Source: Cryptomeria japonica (Eukaryota > Streptophyta > Pinopsida > Cupressales > Cupressaceae). Taken from it: DNA of 64,000 bases. The stretch is taken from the NCBI RefSeq assembly GCF_030272615.1, contig NC_081410.1, positions 116,571,140 to 116,635,139 on the forward strand. The letters run 5' to 3'. Below the pieces are notes generated by a model. That model had not been told where the DNA came from. It did no database searches and saw only the letters and a program-made list of their open reading frames with translations. Within the stretch, counting starts at the first letter, position 1, and the number at the start of each line of letters is the position of its first letter. Position numbers and translations under genes: made by a program. This document shows positions 1 through 9,332 of this stretch, one piece after another.

Positions 1-868
1 TCCCTTTGTCCCGCTTCATGCTTTTTCTTCTCTTCCTCCTTCTTTCTTTCTTCTTCTTTTCTCTTCTCCTCTTCTTGTTTCTTCTTCTCCTCATCTTTTC
101 GCTTCTCCTCTTCTTTCTTTTCTTCCTCTGCTTTCCTCTTCTCTTCTTCTTTCCTCTTCTCCTCTTCTTTCCTCTTCTTTTCTTCTTTTATCTTCTCCTC
201 TTCTTTTGTCTTTTCTTCTTCTTTCCTCTTCACTTCCTCTTGTTTCTTCTTCTCCTTTGCTTTCCTTTTCTCTTCCTCTTTCTCCGCTTTCCCTTTGTTT
301 GCCTTTTCCTTTTCTAGCTTTTGCTTGTCTACTTTTTCTTTGTCCCATTTCTCCTTGTTTCCTTTTTCTTTATCAACCTTTTCCTTTTCAGCATCTGTAG
401 TGACATCTTCAACATCCAAAGCATCAACATCAATGGTGTCCACCTGTTCTGTAGCCGGTTCTCCTTCATCATCGAATTCCTCATCCGGTTTTCTGGTTTC
501 CGGTTCCTGTTCGACCTTCTTGTTGGCCTCAGACACTTGATGCAACTGGACAATAGCTTTGGCATGCAGATGAGTATCCTTCTCTACTTCAGAGGTTTTG
601 CCTTCAAGCAGTCCGAGTTTTCTTCTTCTCATGAAGAAGAGACTTTTATGTGTGTCCATAATCTGAAATAATTCAGAATTGGAGGCTTCAGAAAAGTATT
701 GAGCAAATACTTTCTCCCTTATTTCCTATTATTTTTCTATGGCAATGCGCCATTTGTTATCCAAAGAATTATATAAAGAATCAGGTGCCTCAGATCTAAT
801 TTCTGATGGCGACCGGTCATTCTTGCACAGATAATTAATGACTTCCCGCTCTGTTTCCTCTTTCTCAC
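1..868 (-). pseudogene. E1 element, distal part of second ORF (Lys/Glu-rich), left of T1
   Basis: This is the 3'-ward part of the second ORF of element E1, read on the minus strand. It is collinear with 22500-23440 of the sister copy E2. Positions 1-390 are the reverse complement of a low-complexity stretch encoding alternating Lys/Glu/Arg blocks (KEEEKRK type), which should form a long charged helix. Positions 400-860 match the segment before it, including a run of arginines near 630. Reading frames are broken, so I call it a pseudogene. The ORF continues on the far side of the T1 insertion at 17083. It also runs off the window at position 1. The function of the protein is unknown. Confidence 0.8.
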
Positions 869-1672
869 TGTTTATGGTGAAAATGGATAACAATGATAAC
901 AATATTGAAAGACTAAAATGGATTCAACCACTAAACCCTAGCCTAACAATGAACAAAGATCCACCATAACATATGAAGATAACCTAAGACAATGCAAAAT
1001 AACTCAAAATCACAAAGATTATACCATCACATGTCCAATAGGGTTTTGATCTCCATTCTTCCTATCTCCATTGATCTTGTTTGATATGCTTGCTCTCAGA
1101 TTTTTGTATGCACAAGAGCTCAATAAAGAACAAAATGTGGTTGCAAGTGGAATTGTAGTGTAGCCAAGTTGCATGAAAGATCATTAGGATGTGTCATTAG
1201 GGTATGTCATTAGGCATTAGGGCTTTACAATGAAGAAAGCATCTCCTTAAATAGAAGACACAATAGGAAATGGAGGGTTAAGATTGAGAGGTGTAAAAAG
1301 AGAGGTCGGCTAGGATTAGAGGGTAGGTAAAAGAAATAATAAAATAATGAAAGGGGTAGGTAGTGTAGGAATTAAGAGATGAATGACATGTGTCATGTGT
1401 AGAAAAAGATAATGAATTAATTAAATAAATAAAGATTTATTTAATTAATAGAAGAAGTAGGACAATTAAATAAATAAAATATTTATTTAATTTAGGAAAG
1501 GGATAATTTAAATAAATAAATGTATTTATTTAAATTAGAAATAAGGCTAGAAGAGGATAAATGAATTAATTAAATAAATAAAAATTTATTTAATTAATAG
1601 AAGAATTAGGCTTAGATAATTAAATAAATAAAATATTTATTTAATTAAACATGACAATTTTGAGTGTCTACA
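869..1672 (-). repeat. T1 3' LTR
   Basis: The LTR starts TGTTTATGGTG and ends TGTCTACA on the plus strand. It is the same length as 16279-17082. By eye there are five differences: T/G near the outer end, C/T in the GCCTAAC/TAATG stretch, AA/GG in the CAAAATG/CGGAATG stretch, and T/C in GGGCTTT/CTACA. The inner third is AT-rich and holds five back-to-back perfect hairpins (see findings). The target-site duplication CTCAC lies immediately outside it. Confidence 0.95.
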
Positions 1673-1686
1673 TTTTGCCCCTCTTT
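1673..1686 (-). other. T1 polypurine tract
   Basis: On the minus strand this reads AAAGAGGGGCAAAA and abuts the TG start of the 3' LTR. That is the expected place and composition for the plus-strand primer of reverse transcription. Confidence 0.85.
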
Positions 1687-1919
1687 GAGACAATGCGGCT
1701 TGTCGCGTTGTTTCAAAGAAGATAAGATGAACTGATACAGAGTTGCCCCAAAATAAGGAATTATATGCCCCCTCGAGAGATTGGATGAAAATGTCTGAAA
1801 AGATTGCAGACAATCTCTCGATAAGAAAGATGGGATAGAATGGGTTGATCGGATAGAGTGACAAAGTCACGGGATGAAGAATACTGACTCGGGAAATGAG
1901 GGCGAGGGCTAGGGTAGGC

Positions 1920-1926
1920 TATAAGA
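1920..1926 (+). promoter_or_regulatory. TATA-like box of the antisense PMD gene in T1
   Basis: TATAAGA on the plus strand lies about 98 bp before the candidate start codon at 2018 and about 250 bp inside the 3' LTR. It is followed by a purine-rich untranslated stretch. The placement suits transcription opposite to gag-pol. No transcription start can be proven from sequence alone. Confidence 0.4.
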
Positions 1927-2017
1927 TAGGCCACGGGAAAAAGACATCCTCATTGTCATCCACACCCTTAGAAGATCACAGTGCAGAGCGAGAAAAGAGC
2001 AGCAGCAGTCAGCAGCG

Positions 2018-2083
2018 ATGGCATTCATTCATAGATTCGACCGTGTTCACCGATTCCAGCGACCAGCTGATGCAGGAGAGCCG
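2018..2083 (+). CDS. Predicted first coding exon of the antisense PMD gene
   Basis: An ATG at 2018 opens 22 codons (beginning MAFIHRFDRV) that end exactly at a strong donor site, GTAAGT at 2084. Joining to the acceptor CTGCAG ending at 2890 keeps the frame in phase 0 and runs directly into the PMD exon, which has no good ATG at its 5' end. The candidate leader upstream is purine-rich with CAG repeats. This exon is inferred from splice signals and frame continuity. The alternative is that translation begins at an internal ATG (2903) of the second exon. Confidence 0.5.
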
Positions 2084-2194
2084 GTAAGTACCCGAAAACC
2101 TCCTCGTACTTTCACGCATTTCAAGTTTTGTCATAAATGCATGTTTAGGAGCAATAAATGCGCTAGGAATAGGATAGTTGAAAAGTGCAAAAAC

Positions 2195-2492
2195 GCGCAA
2201 CCGCGTCTGTGTCAGTTCCAGCCGCGTCTGTGTCGGGTCCAGGCGCGTCTGTGCCTGGAACTGCCTTTGTGTTGAATGCGGACGCATTTGTGAAATGTAG
2301 CAGCGTCTGTGCTTTTTAGGAGCGTTTATGTCATGTAGGGACGTCTGTGTTCCCTGGTCGCGTTTGTGTCTGGCATAGGCACGTTTGTGTTCAAAAAACG
2401 CGTCTGTGTCGTAGAAGCGCGTTTGTGCAGTCTATAAGCGCGTTTATGAGTTAAAAGCGTGTGTGTGTGTTAAAAGTGTGTTTGTGTGTTTA
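2195..2492 (+). repeat. CGCGT(C/T)TGTG short-motif array, PMD side
   Basis: About fourteen degenerate copies of CGCGTCTGTGT / CGCGTTTGTGT occur at roughly 20-bp spacing on the plus strand. Later copies decay to GTGTGTGTG. The same motif occurs in reverse orientation in the gag leader of T1 (14546-14712 and 15910-16165). Each array therefore lies upstream of, and reads with, its own transcription unit. Confidence 0.85.
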
Positions 2493-2520
2493 AATGCATG
2501 GTTTTAGTCTTTTAGGTCAA

Positions 2521-2856
2521 ATCGGCAGTTCTGTGATGAACATACGCTGTCGATTGGATAAGCTGCTGAGAGGATACACTCAAGCAGGTCCTCTAGGAAG
2601 AGTAGAATAGATCAAGGCACTTTGTGATGAACAGGGAGCACCAAGATAGGCAGCACTTTGTGATGAACAGGGAGTGCGAAAGTGAGTGACACTTTGTGAT
2701 GAACAGGGAATGTCACACGCGTAGTACTTTGTGATGAACAGGGAGCACTACTTAGGGTAGATAGCAACACTTTGTGATGAACAGTGAGTGTCACTAGGAT
2801 AGATAACCAGATGCATTTAGGTAGCAAGTAGCATTTTGTGATAAACAGTGAATGCC
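2521..2856. repeat. Hairpin array with conserved 17-nt loop and varying stems
   Basis: There are six copies of a TTTGTGATGAACAGGGA core (loops at 2621, 2657, 2693, 2728, 2771 and 2835) plus one degenerate copy at 2529. Each is flanked by short arms that pair with each other but differ between copies: GCAC/GTGC, GTGACA/TGTCAC, GTAGT/ACTAC, ACAC/GTGT, GCAT/ATGC, and ATCGGCAG/CTGTCGAT for the degenerate copy. Stems are 4-8 bp. The mismatches in the copies at 2616, 2686 and 2721 become G-U pairs in minus-strand RNA. The array lies just before the PMD exon. Confidence 0.8.
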
Positions 2857-2890
2857 ATGATAACTGACAAGATTGATTGTGTGACTGCAG

Positions 2891-4840
2891 GAGTATTTGC
2901 CGATGTTAGAGTCACGGGAGAGATTCCCGTCAACTCAGAGACTGCGACCAGAGTTGTCGATCCAGGACATGATATCCATTGAGGAGATGGGTCTCACACA
3001 TGTGCTCTATGTGCCTGAGTTTCGGGCAAACATGGGGTTGCTGACTGCGTTGGCCGAGAGATGGCATTCGGAAACGTGCACGTTTCACCTGCCGATGGGT
3101 GAGATGACAGTGACATTAGAGGATGTCTACAGGATACTGCATATCCCCATTGATGGAGAGTTGATTCCCTGTGACCGTGACGGTGACAGGGAGGCATTGA
3201 GATGGGTGTTTCAGGATCCCGGTTTGGAGATGCGAGCAGGTCATGTAGCCTGGGATACCATGACTGCCACAGGTTTAGCATTGTCGGCAGTTATTGGGGG
3301 AGTCATCAGTGGGTACTTGTGTCCAGACAGGGCCACACGAGGATTGGCAGTGGGCTGGGGAGGGGCATTGGAGACGCTGATGGCAGAGCACACTAGGTAT
3401 GCATGGGGGCCATGTGTCCTGGCACATTTATATTATGAGCTGCATCAGTTTGTGTACCACGGATCAGTGGGTTTGGGCTGCGGCGTGACTCTCTTGCAGG
3501 TGTGGGCTTATGAGCACCTTCCCATCACACGACCCATTCATTTCAGAGGCAGAGGACAAGGGCGGAGCTTCGTGTACTTGTACGACATTATTACATCCCA
3601 GCCTCGGATTGGTAGATTGGAGCATTGGAGGCGCGTCATAGATGACATAGACATGGTCATCTGGAGGCCGTACCTGGGGTGAGAGGAGTGGGATGACGAC
3701 GCATTGGAGCTACCCTATGTATTCAGGAGCAGGTATCTGATTGGGCGGACGCCCTATATTCTGGAGAGGCAGCTCATAGATAGGGTATGCAGGCAGTTTG
3801 GGCGGATCCAGCGGATGCCACGGGGCTCGGGCATGTATGCCCGTACGGTCAGAGATCAGGTGCAGTTTAGGCCACTATTATCTTATGATCAGGCGGTGAC
3901 ACAGCTAGCAGAGATGATGCCGATGCCCTGGGACATGTGGCCAGAGGTAGATGATGCAGGGATGGACGCAGAGTACTCTGTGTATTGGGCAGAGCATCCG
4001 TTTCCCAGGTTGACAGATCCGACAGAGCCACTGGAGGGAGAGGGTGGAGGAGATGACGATGATGGTGGAGGGGATGGAGGTAGGGGACGGCGGAGGCGGA
4101 GGGGAGTGGTGGGAGAGAGGTGGGTGGCACCTCGGAGGGAGGGAGGATAGGAGAGAGCAGCTCCGGTGGTGAGGGGTCGCGGTGGACAGCCCCTACAGGT
4201 ACCAGCAGCACAGGGTCCTGGACAGGGACCTAGACAGGTGCAGGGAGAGGGATAGAGACAGGTACAGCCACAGGTACCTAGACAGGCACAGGGACAGGTG
4301 CAGGCAGAGGCACAGGGACAGGCACCTGCAGGGGATGAGCCACAGGCAGAGGCTGAGAGCGGAGATTCTGAGGAGGATGAGGTGTTGAGGCTACGAGAGA
4401 TCTGCCAGGGCCAGGCAGATGAGATTGAGGATTTGGTGTGGGAGAGAGATCACCTCATGATCAGGGTCAGAGACATAGAGCGGGAGAGGGATCAGGCCAT
4501 CCAGAGATACACAGAGGCCGAGACAGCTCTGAGGGCAGGGAGGCGGGCAACAGAGGATGCAGGGGCAGGCTACGCATATGTCTTGCGAGCTGGAGAGGAG
4601 ATTGCCTACTGGAGGGATCTATACTATGCAGCCATGCCAGCAGATCAGCGGGCTAGGAGCTTCCATAGATCGTCGCGCACAGCGACGGCTACGGGAGGGA
4701 GTCGCAGGAGACAGGCATCCAGCGGTGGGGTCATGGGGCCTCCACCACCACCAGAGAGACAGGGGGATCCTGGAGCGGGTCCATCTATAGCTCAGACTTC
4801 GTCGAGGCCAGGCGGCTCCGAGGGAGGGAGTTCCTCATAG
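2891..4840 (+). pseudogene. PMD (plant mobile domain) protein, antisense ORF of T1, three nonsense codons
   Basis: A single plus-strand frame of about 650 codons encodes a plant mobile domain (aminotransferase-like; the MAIN/MAIL1 family). The family signature MTVTLEDVYRILHIPIDGEL is at about residues 75-95, preceded by a WHSETCTFHLP stretch. After the PMD come an acidic Gly/Asp segment, an Arg-rich patch, a Gln/Pro-rich repeat, a predicted coiled coil (4380-4540) and a Ser/Gly/Pro-rich tail. Three stops interrupt the frame: TGA at 3680, TAG at 4148 and TAG at 4253. Each is explained by a C-to-T change. Host PMD proteins act in gene silencing and meristem upkeep. PMD ORFs are also known as passengers of plant transposons. 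Its role in T1 is unknown. Confidence 0.85.
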
Positions 4841-6566
4841 CTATAGTAGGCTCCCATTGTATCAGTATATGTATCACTTCTTGTATTGTAGACACCTGCG
4901 GGTGATTCTTTTGTAGCCATATGATTCTTTTGACATCATTGTATCATGACACATTTTGATTATATATGAGAGATGATCCATTTTTGCGGCAGCTGTATGC
5001 ATGTGTACCTTATGTGATGAAATGTTCTTATGTGATACATGTTTTATGATATGGATGCTTATATGATGCAATGCAATATATTTTTGTTCTTTTATGTTGT
5101 ATATGTGATGCATGATGCAAATGTGAATGTATGTAATGCAAATGAATATGATAATGCAAATGATTATTTACATAATGAAAATGTGAGATGTGCTAACATG
5201 TGTTGTATGCAGGATGTGATGCAATTGTGATATCTATATGTATGTGTGAAATGCTTATATGTGGTGATGTAGGTGTAGCTATATGAAATGCTGAATGACC
5301 GATTTCGAAAAAAGTCATTATACTCAGTCATGTGATAGCGGGCTACGCGGACTCGAGAAGGACAATGGAAGTCAATCAAGAAAGGGGGATGGAAGACAGA
5401 AGATATGAACGTGAAAGAGCTTCTTGTGCATTATCATCATTGATCTTTATTATGGCAAAATAGGTTATGACAATCGAGGCATTTGTTCGGCCCAGAAAGT
5501 CATTGTACCTGTTTGCATGGAGATAAGACAGTCACAAACAAGGAATGCCCCAGTTCATACTAGACTCACAGTGTCCTCATATCCTTGGACAAGTCATAAC
5601 ATTACTAAGAGACAATCCACAGACAGCAAATGCAAATAGGTGACGATACCCCATCCTCGCCTTTCTAGTCAAAGACATCCTGGAGATAGAATCTCTAGTC
5701 AAAGACATCCTGGAAAAGCTAAAAAACATGTCACCAAAAAGATAAAATCAAAAAGAAAACCAAGACTCGACACCAACATCCACTGTAGTCCTCAAGTTTG
5801 TGTCTCTTGTCACTTGTATAAGTCTTATTTGATTGTGGTCACAATGTTCACTTTCACAAAAAGGATAGATAGCACTGAACCATATGTTGTCTGAGTCTGT
5901 TGAAAGATTTGATTTTGTTGAAGCTCATTGTTGCTGCTGTGTCTCATTTGAAATTGACTGAATCCATGAAACTGATACTTTATTGTGGACTGGCGATGCA
6001 GATGTTGCTTTATTGCGGATTGTGCGCGAATAGACTTGAAGGAAGCTGGAAGAAACTGTACTCCTTAAAACATGTGATGTTCTCAGTTCCACACCCATTA
6101 CTAGACTTAGGAATTGGCCGTAGTCACAGATAGGATCCGATTTATTATGGATGGAAAAGGGGGTGAAAAGGGAGGGTTATGGATGGCTAACCAATCTTAG
6201 GTAGATCAATAACAAGCCATGATGGGAATGGGTAAGTTTATTGTGAACGAATAGGTTGTGAGTGTGTGCGAAGTGAAAGGATGAAAGAGAATCCTGAAGG
6301 AGAGAGGAGCAATGTCTCTACGCATGGCGCTGGTGACCCAGTTTTCACCATGGTACTTGCCCAGGGTGCCATCGAAGTGGTTTTCACCGTTGGACGAAAT
6401 TATTTCTCTTTACTTTTCTCGATTTTTCAATTTTTTTGTTGTCACAAGGCGCTTGTTTGCCAGGTTTTCACCAAGTAACGATTTTTTTGTTTTATAATTT
6501 TTTTTGTATTTTTTTTTGAAATTTTTTGATTTTTTTTGTATTTTTGAATTAGGATATTCTGAAGGG
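4841..6566. other. T1 distal region between the PMD ORF and integrase
   Basis: No coding sequence is recognised. It holds an ATG/CAAATG-rich simple-sequence stretch (about 5030-5270), a short direct duplication TCTAGTCAAAGACATCCTGG at about 5665-5715, and a T-rich tract (6478-6550). The two convergent transcription units of T1 meet here, so it probably contains both 3' ends. No terminator can be assigned with confidence. Confidence 0.6.
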
Positions 6567-7553
6567 CTATGTGTAGAACCTGCGAAGGTGCATACTGTTG
6601 ATAGGATCCTCCAAGAGTTCACCTTCTGTAGTTGAGAGCTGATATGCCCCAGATCCATATACTGCTGTGATGATGTAAGGACCAAGCCAGTTGGGTTCAA
6701 ATTTGCCCTTCTTATCTCTGTCTTGCTGATTCTTGGGGTTCTCTCTAAGGATTGAGTCACCTACCTAAAATGTGCGAGGCTTGACCTTGTGATTGTAATT
6801 GCGACTCATTCGTTGTTGGTAAGCCTTGACATGATTAAAAGCAGTGTGTCGTCGTTCCTCCAGCAGTTCTAGTTCTTGTAAGCGAGAGACCCTGTAGTCT
6901 TCATCGTTGATTATGTTTCTCAAGGAGACCCGTAAAGAAGGTAACTCGACCTCAATAGGCAAGATGACTTCAGCGCCGTAGACAAGTGAGTAGGGTGTAG
7001 CTCCTGTAGGTGTGCGGACACTTGTGCGGTAGGCCCAAAGTGCAGGATTGAGTTGGACATGCCAGTTACGGCCAGCGTCGTCGACTGTCTTTTTAAGGAT
7101 TTTGAGAATTGTTTTGTTAGACACCTCAGCTTGGCCATTACCTTGAGGGTAATATGGTGTGGAGAAACGATGAGAGATATGGAAGCGCTCACAGAGTTCA
7201 CGAACATCCTGGTTCTTGAAAGGACGTCCGTTATCGGTAATAATGGAAGTAGGGATCCCGTATCGGCAAATGATGTAGTTCAGAATGAAAGTAGCGATTT
7301 GTTTCCCAGTAACTTGTGTGAGAGGCATGGCTTCAATCCACTTTGTGAAATATTCTGTGGCTGTGATAATGAATTTATGTCCATTGGAAGAAGGAGGGTG
7401 AATCTTGCCTATGAGATCGAGTCCTCACTGACAAAAGGGCCAAGGAGATGCAAGTGGCTGTAGTTCCTGTGCTGGTGCATGTATAAGGTCTCCATGAATT
7501 TGACACTGTTTACACTTCTTGACAAACTGATATGCATCTTTTTCCATAGTAGG
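6567..7553 (-). pseudogene. T1 integrase
   Basis: This is the integrase part of the T1 polyprotein, in the same minus-strand frame as gag. Zinc-finger cysteines (KKCKQCQIHGD) are followed by the catalytic core with FIITATEYFTKWIEA, the second Asp in IITDNGRPF and the Glu region in YYPQGNGQAEVSNK, then a C-terminal region ending near LRRFYT. The enzyme inserts element DNA into chromosomes. Two in-frame stops remain here: TGA at 7425-7427 at a usual Trp, and TAG at 6765-6767 at a usual Gln. No chromodomain is visible at the C-terminus, as expected for the Tat lineage. Confidence 0.9.
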
Positions 7554-8363
7554 TCAGTAGTATCCAGTCCTGATGAGTTTCTTGGCCAAGGTAGGACCAC
7601 TAGTATGCGGACCACATATCCCTTCGTGCACTTCTCGTAACGCAATCTGAGCTTTGTCACTCTCTAAACATCTAAGAAGGGTGCCATCTAGACCTCGTCG
7701 GTATAGGATATCAGCTAGGATAACGTATCGGGAGGATTGGCGAATGAAAGTGCGGCGTTGGTTGTTCGATAGATCGAGAGGTAAGATATTGTCGCGAAGG
7801 TATGTGAATATGGAACCATATAACTGGGATTCAGGACCAACAACACATATCATTTCAGTAGGAGTGATCTCGTGTGAAGGAATCAACAGGTTGTCTACCA
7901 GGAACTCATAGCAGGTCTCATTTTGCGGTAGATCAATGAGCGAAGCAATTGTAGCCATGGCATCAGCAGCACGATTCTGTTCTCTTGGTATCTGCTCAAA
8001 CTCTATCTTTGCAAAGTGCTGTTTCAGATCATCTACCAGTTGTTTGTAAGGCATTAGCTTTTCATCTTTTGTTTGATAATCATCAGTTGCTTGACGGATG
8101 ACCAGTTGAGAATCCCCAAAAACACGAAGTTCTTGGATCTTCCACTGAACTGCAATTCTTAGCCCAGTTGTTAATGCCTCGTATTCCGCTATATTCTTGG
8201 TGCAAGGAAATGATAAGCGATATGACTTTGGTATAGAATCGCCCTAGGGATTTATAAAAAGTATACCTGCTCCTGCCCCATGCTGTGTGTATGAGCCGTC
8301 AAAATATAATTGCCATGGCTTTGCAGGTGATATCGTTAGAATGGACTCATCTGGAAATTCTGA
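7554..8363 (-). pseudogene. T1 second (archaeal-type) RNase H and linker to integrase
   Basis: The frame continues from the first RNase H after a stop at 8364. The second RNase H begins with WQLYFDGSYTQHGAGAG (first Asp), has the Glu in NIAEYEAL, an Asp in RVFGDSQLV, and a fourth acidic site in PREQNRAADAMA. An extra RNase H of this type is a hallmark of Tat elements. A stop (TAG, 8244-8246) lies in the domain, and the segment ends at a TGA (7554-7556) in the usual GYYWPTM motif of the integrase zinc region. Confidence 0.85.
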
Positions 8364-9332
8364 CTATAGAGGAGCATCTGCCAGTTGATCTGCGATGGCT
8401 TGTCCTTTTATAGCTTTTCTGTCCACGTATTCAATGTCGAATTCACTCAAGATCATTACCCACTTGGCCAGCCGCCCAGTAAGTGTAGCTTTGTTGAGAA
8501 GATATTTTAGTGGATCAATTCTGGCAATCAACCTAGTCTTGTGAGTGAGCATATAATGTCGTAATTTCTGTGAAGCAAAGACCACAGCGAGACATGCACG
8601 CTCAATTGGTGTGTAGTTTAGCTCATATCCCACCAATGTGCGACTGATATAGTAGACTGCTTTTTCCTTGTCGTCAGGTATTTGCTGTGCTAAAAGTGCC
8701 CCCAGTGCTGTTGGAGTAGCTGATATGTAAAGTAGCAATGGTTGATCTGGAATTGGTGGCATCAAAACTGGCGGGTTCAAAAGATAGTCTTTAAGTGCCT
8801 GAAAAGCCTGTTGACAGTTCTCATCCCATTTGAACTTGATGTTTTTGTGTAGCAGGTGCTGGAAAGGATTGCACTTATTTGCAAGTTGTGCTATGAATCT
8901 TCGTATGGACTGGAGTCTCCCTTGTAAAGATCGAAGTTGACTGATATTCTTGGGTGGCGGCATGTCTAAGATAGCCTTGACCTTTGCTGGATCAGCCTCT
9001 ATTCCTCTTTTAGACACAATGAATCCTAGGAGCTTCCCGGAGGTTACTCCAAAGACACATTTTTTAGGGTTCAGTCTTACCTTGTACTTTTCCAACCGAT
9101 CAAAAGCGACTGAAAGTATGTCCAAGTGTGTATTTCTGTCTATTGATTTAACCAAAAGATCGTCAACATAATCTTCCATGGTTATGTGCATGAGATCATG
9201 GAAGATAGTAATCATAGCTCGTTGATACGTGGCACCTACATTTTTCAGCCCAAAGGGCATGACATTCCAGCAGAAGGTTCCCCATGGACAAGTAAATGAT
9301 GTTTTATGTTGATCTTCAGGTGCAATCCTGAT
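8364..9332 (-). pseudogene. T1 reverse transcriptase (C-terminal half) and first RNase H
   Basis: This segment follows the TAG at 9333. It contains the RT palm with MPFGLKNVGATYQRAM and the catalytic box EDYVDDLLVKS (YVDD intact), the connection (LRSLQGRLQSIRRFI), and an RNase H with LLLYISATPTALGALLAQ and RACLAVVFASQKLRHYML. The first RNase H lacks the usual Asp at its start (ISAT), consistent with a connection-type remnant beside the active second RNase H. It converts element RNA to DNA in virus-like particles. It ends at a TAG (8364-8366). Confidence 0.9.

Larger units (their letters stand above)
2084..2890 (+). other. Predicted 807-nt intron of the antisense PMD gene, carrying two repeat arrays
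   Basis: It begins GTAAGT and ends TGACTGCAG. It contains a CGCGTCTGTG-type array (about 2195-2492) and a TTTGTGATGAACAGGGA hairpin array (2521-2855). Both arrays are also part of the sense genomic RNA of T1, between integrase and the polypurine tract, so they may act in either strand's RNA. Confidence 0.5.

Noticed and set aside
6-671. Plus-strand Phe/Leu/Ser-rich ORFs
   Set aside because: They are the antisense of the Lys/Glu-rich second ORF of E1. Composition alone explains the long open frames. The same shadow occurs at 22490-23184.
2612-2827. Minus-strand ORF with repeated PVHHKV peptides
   Set aside because: It is a by-product of the 17-nt hairpin-loop repeat read in one frame. There is no start context and no family.
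2521-2856. CRISPR-like array
   Set aside because: Repeats of 17 nt with spacers of uneven length lie in a plant retrotransposon. No cas genes and a eukaryotic context.
4880-4905. TGTAGACACC near 4889 as another LTR start
   Set aside because: The ten bases match the LTR start of S1 and S3, but no AT hairpin ladder, TG...CA partner or duplication follows.
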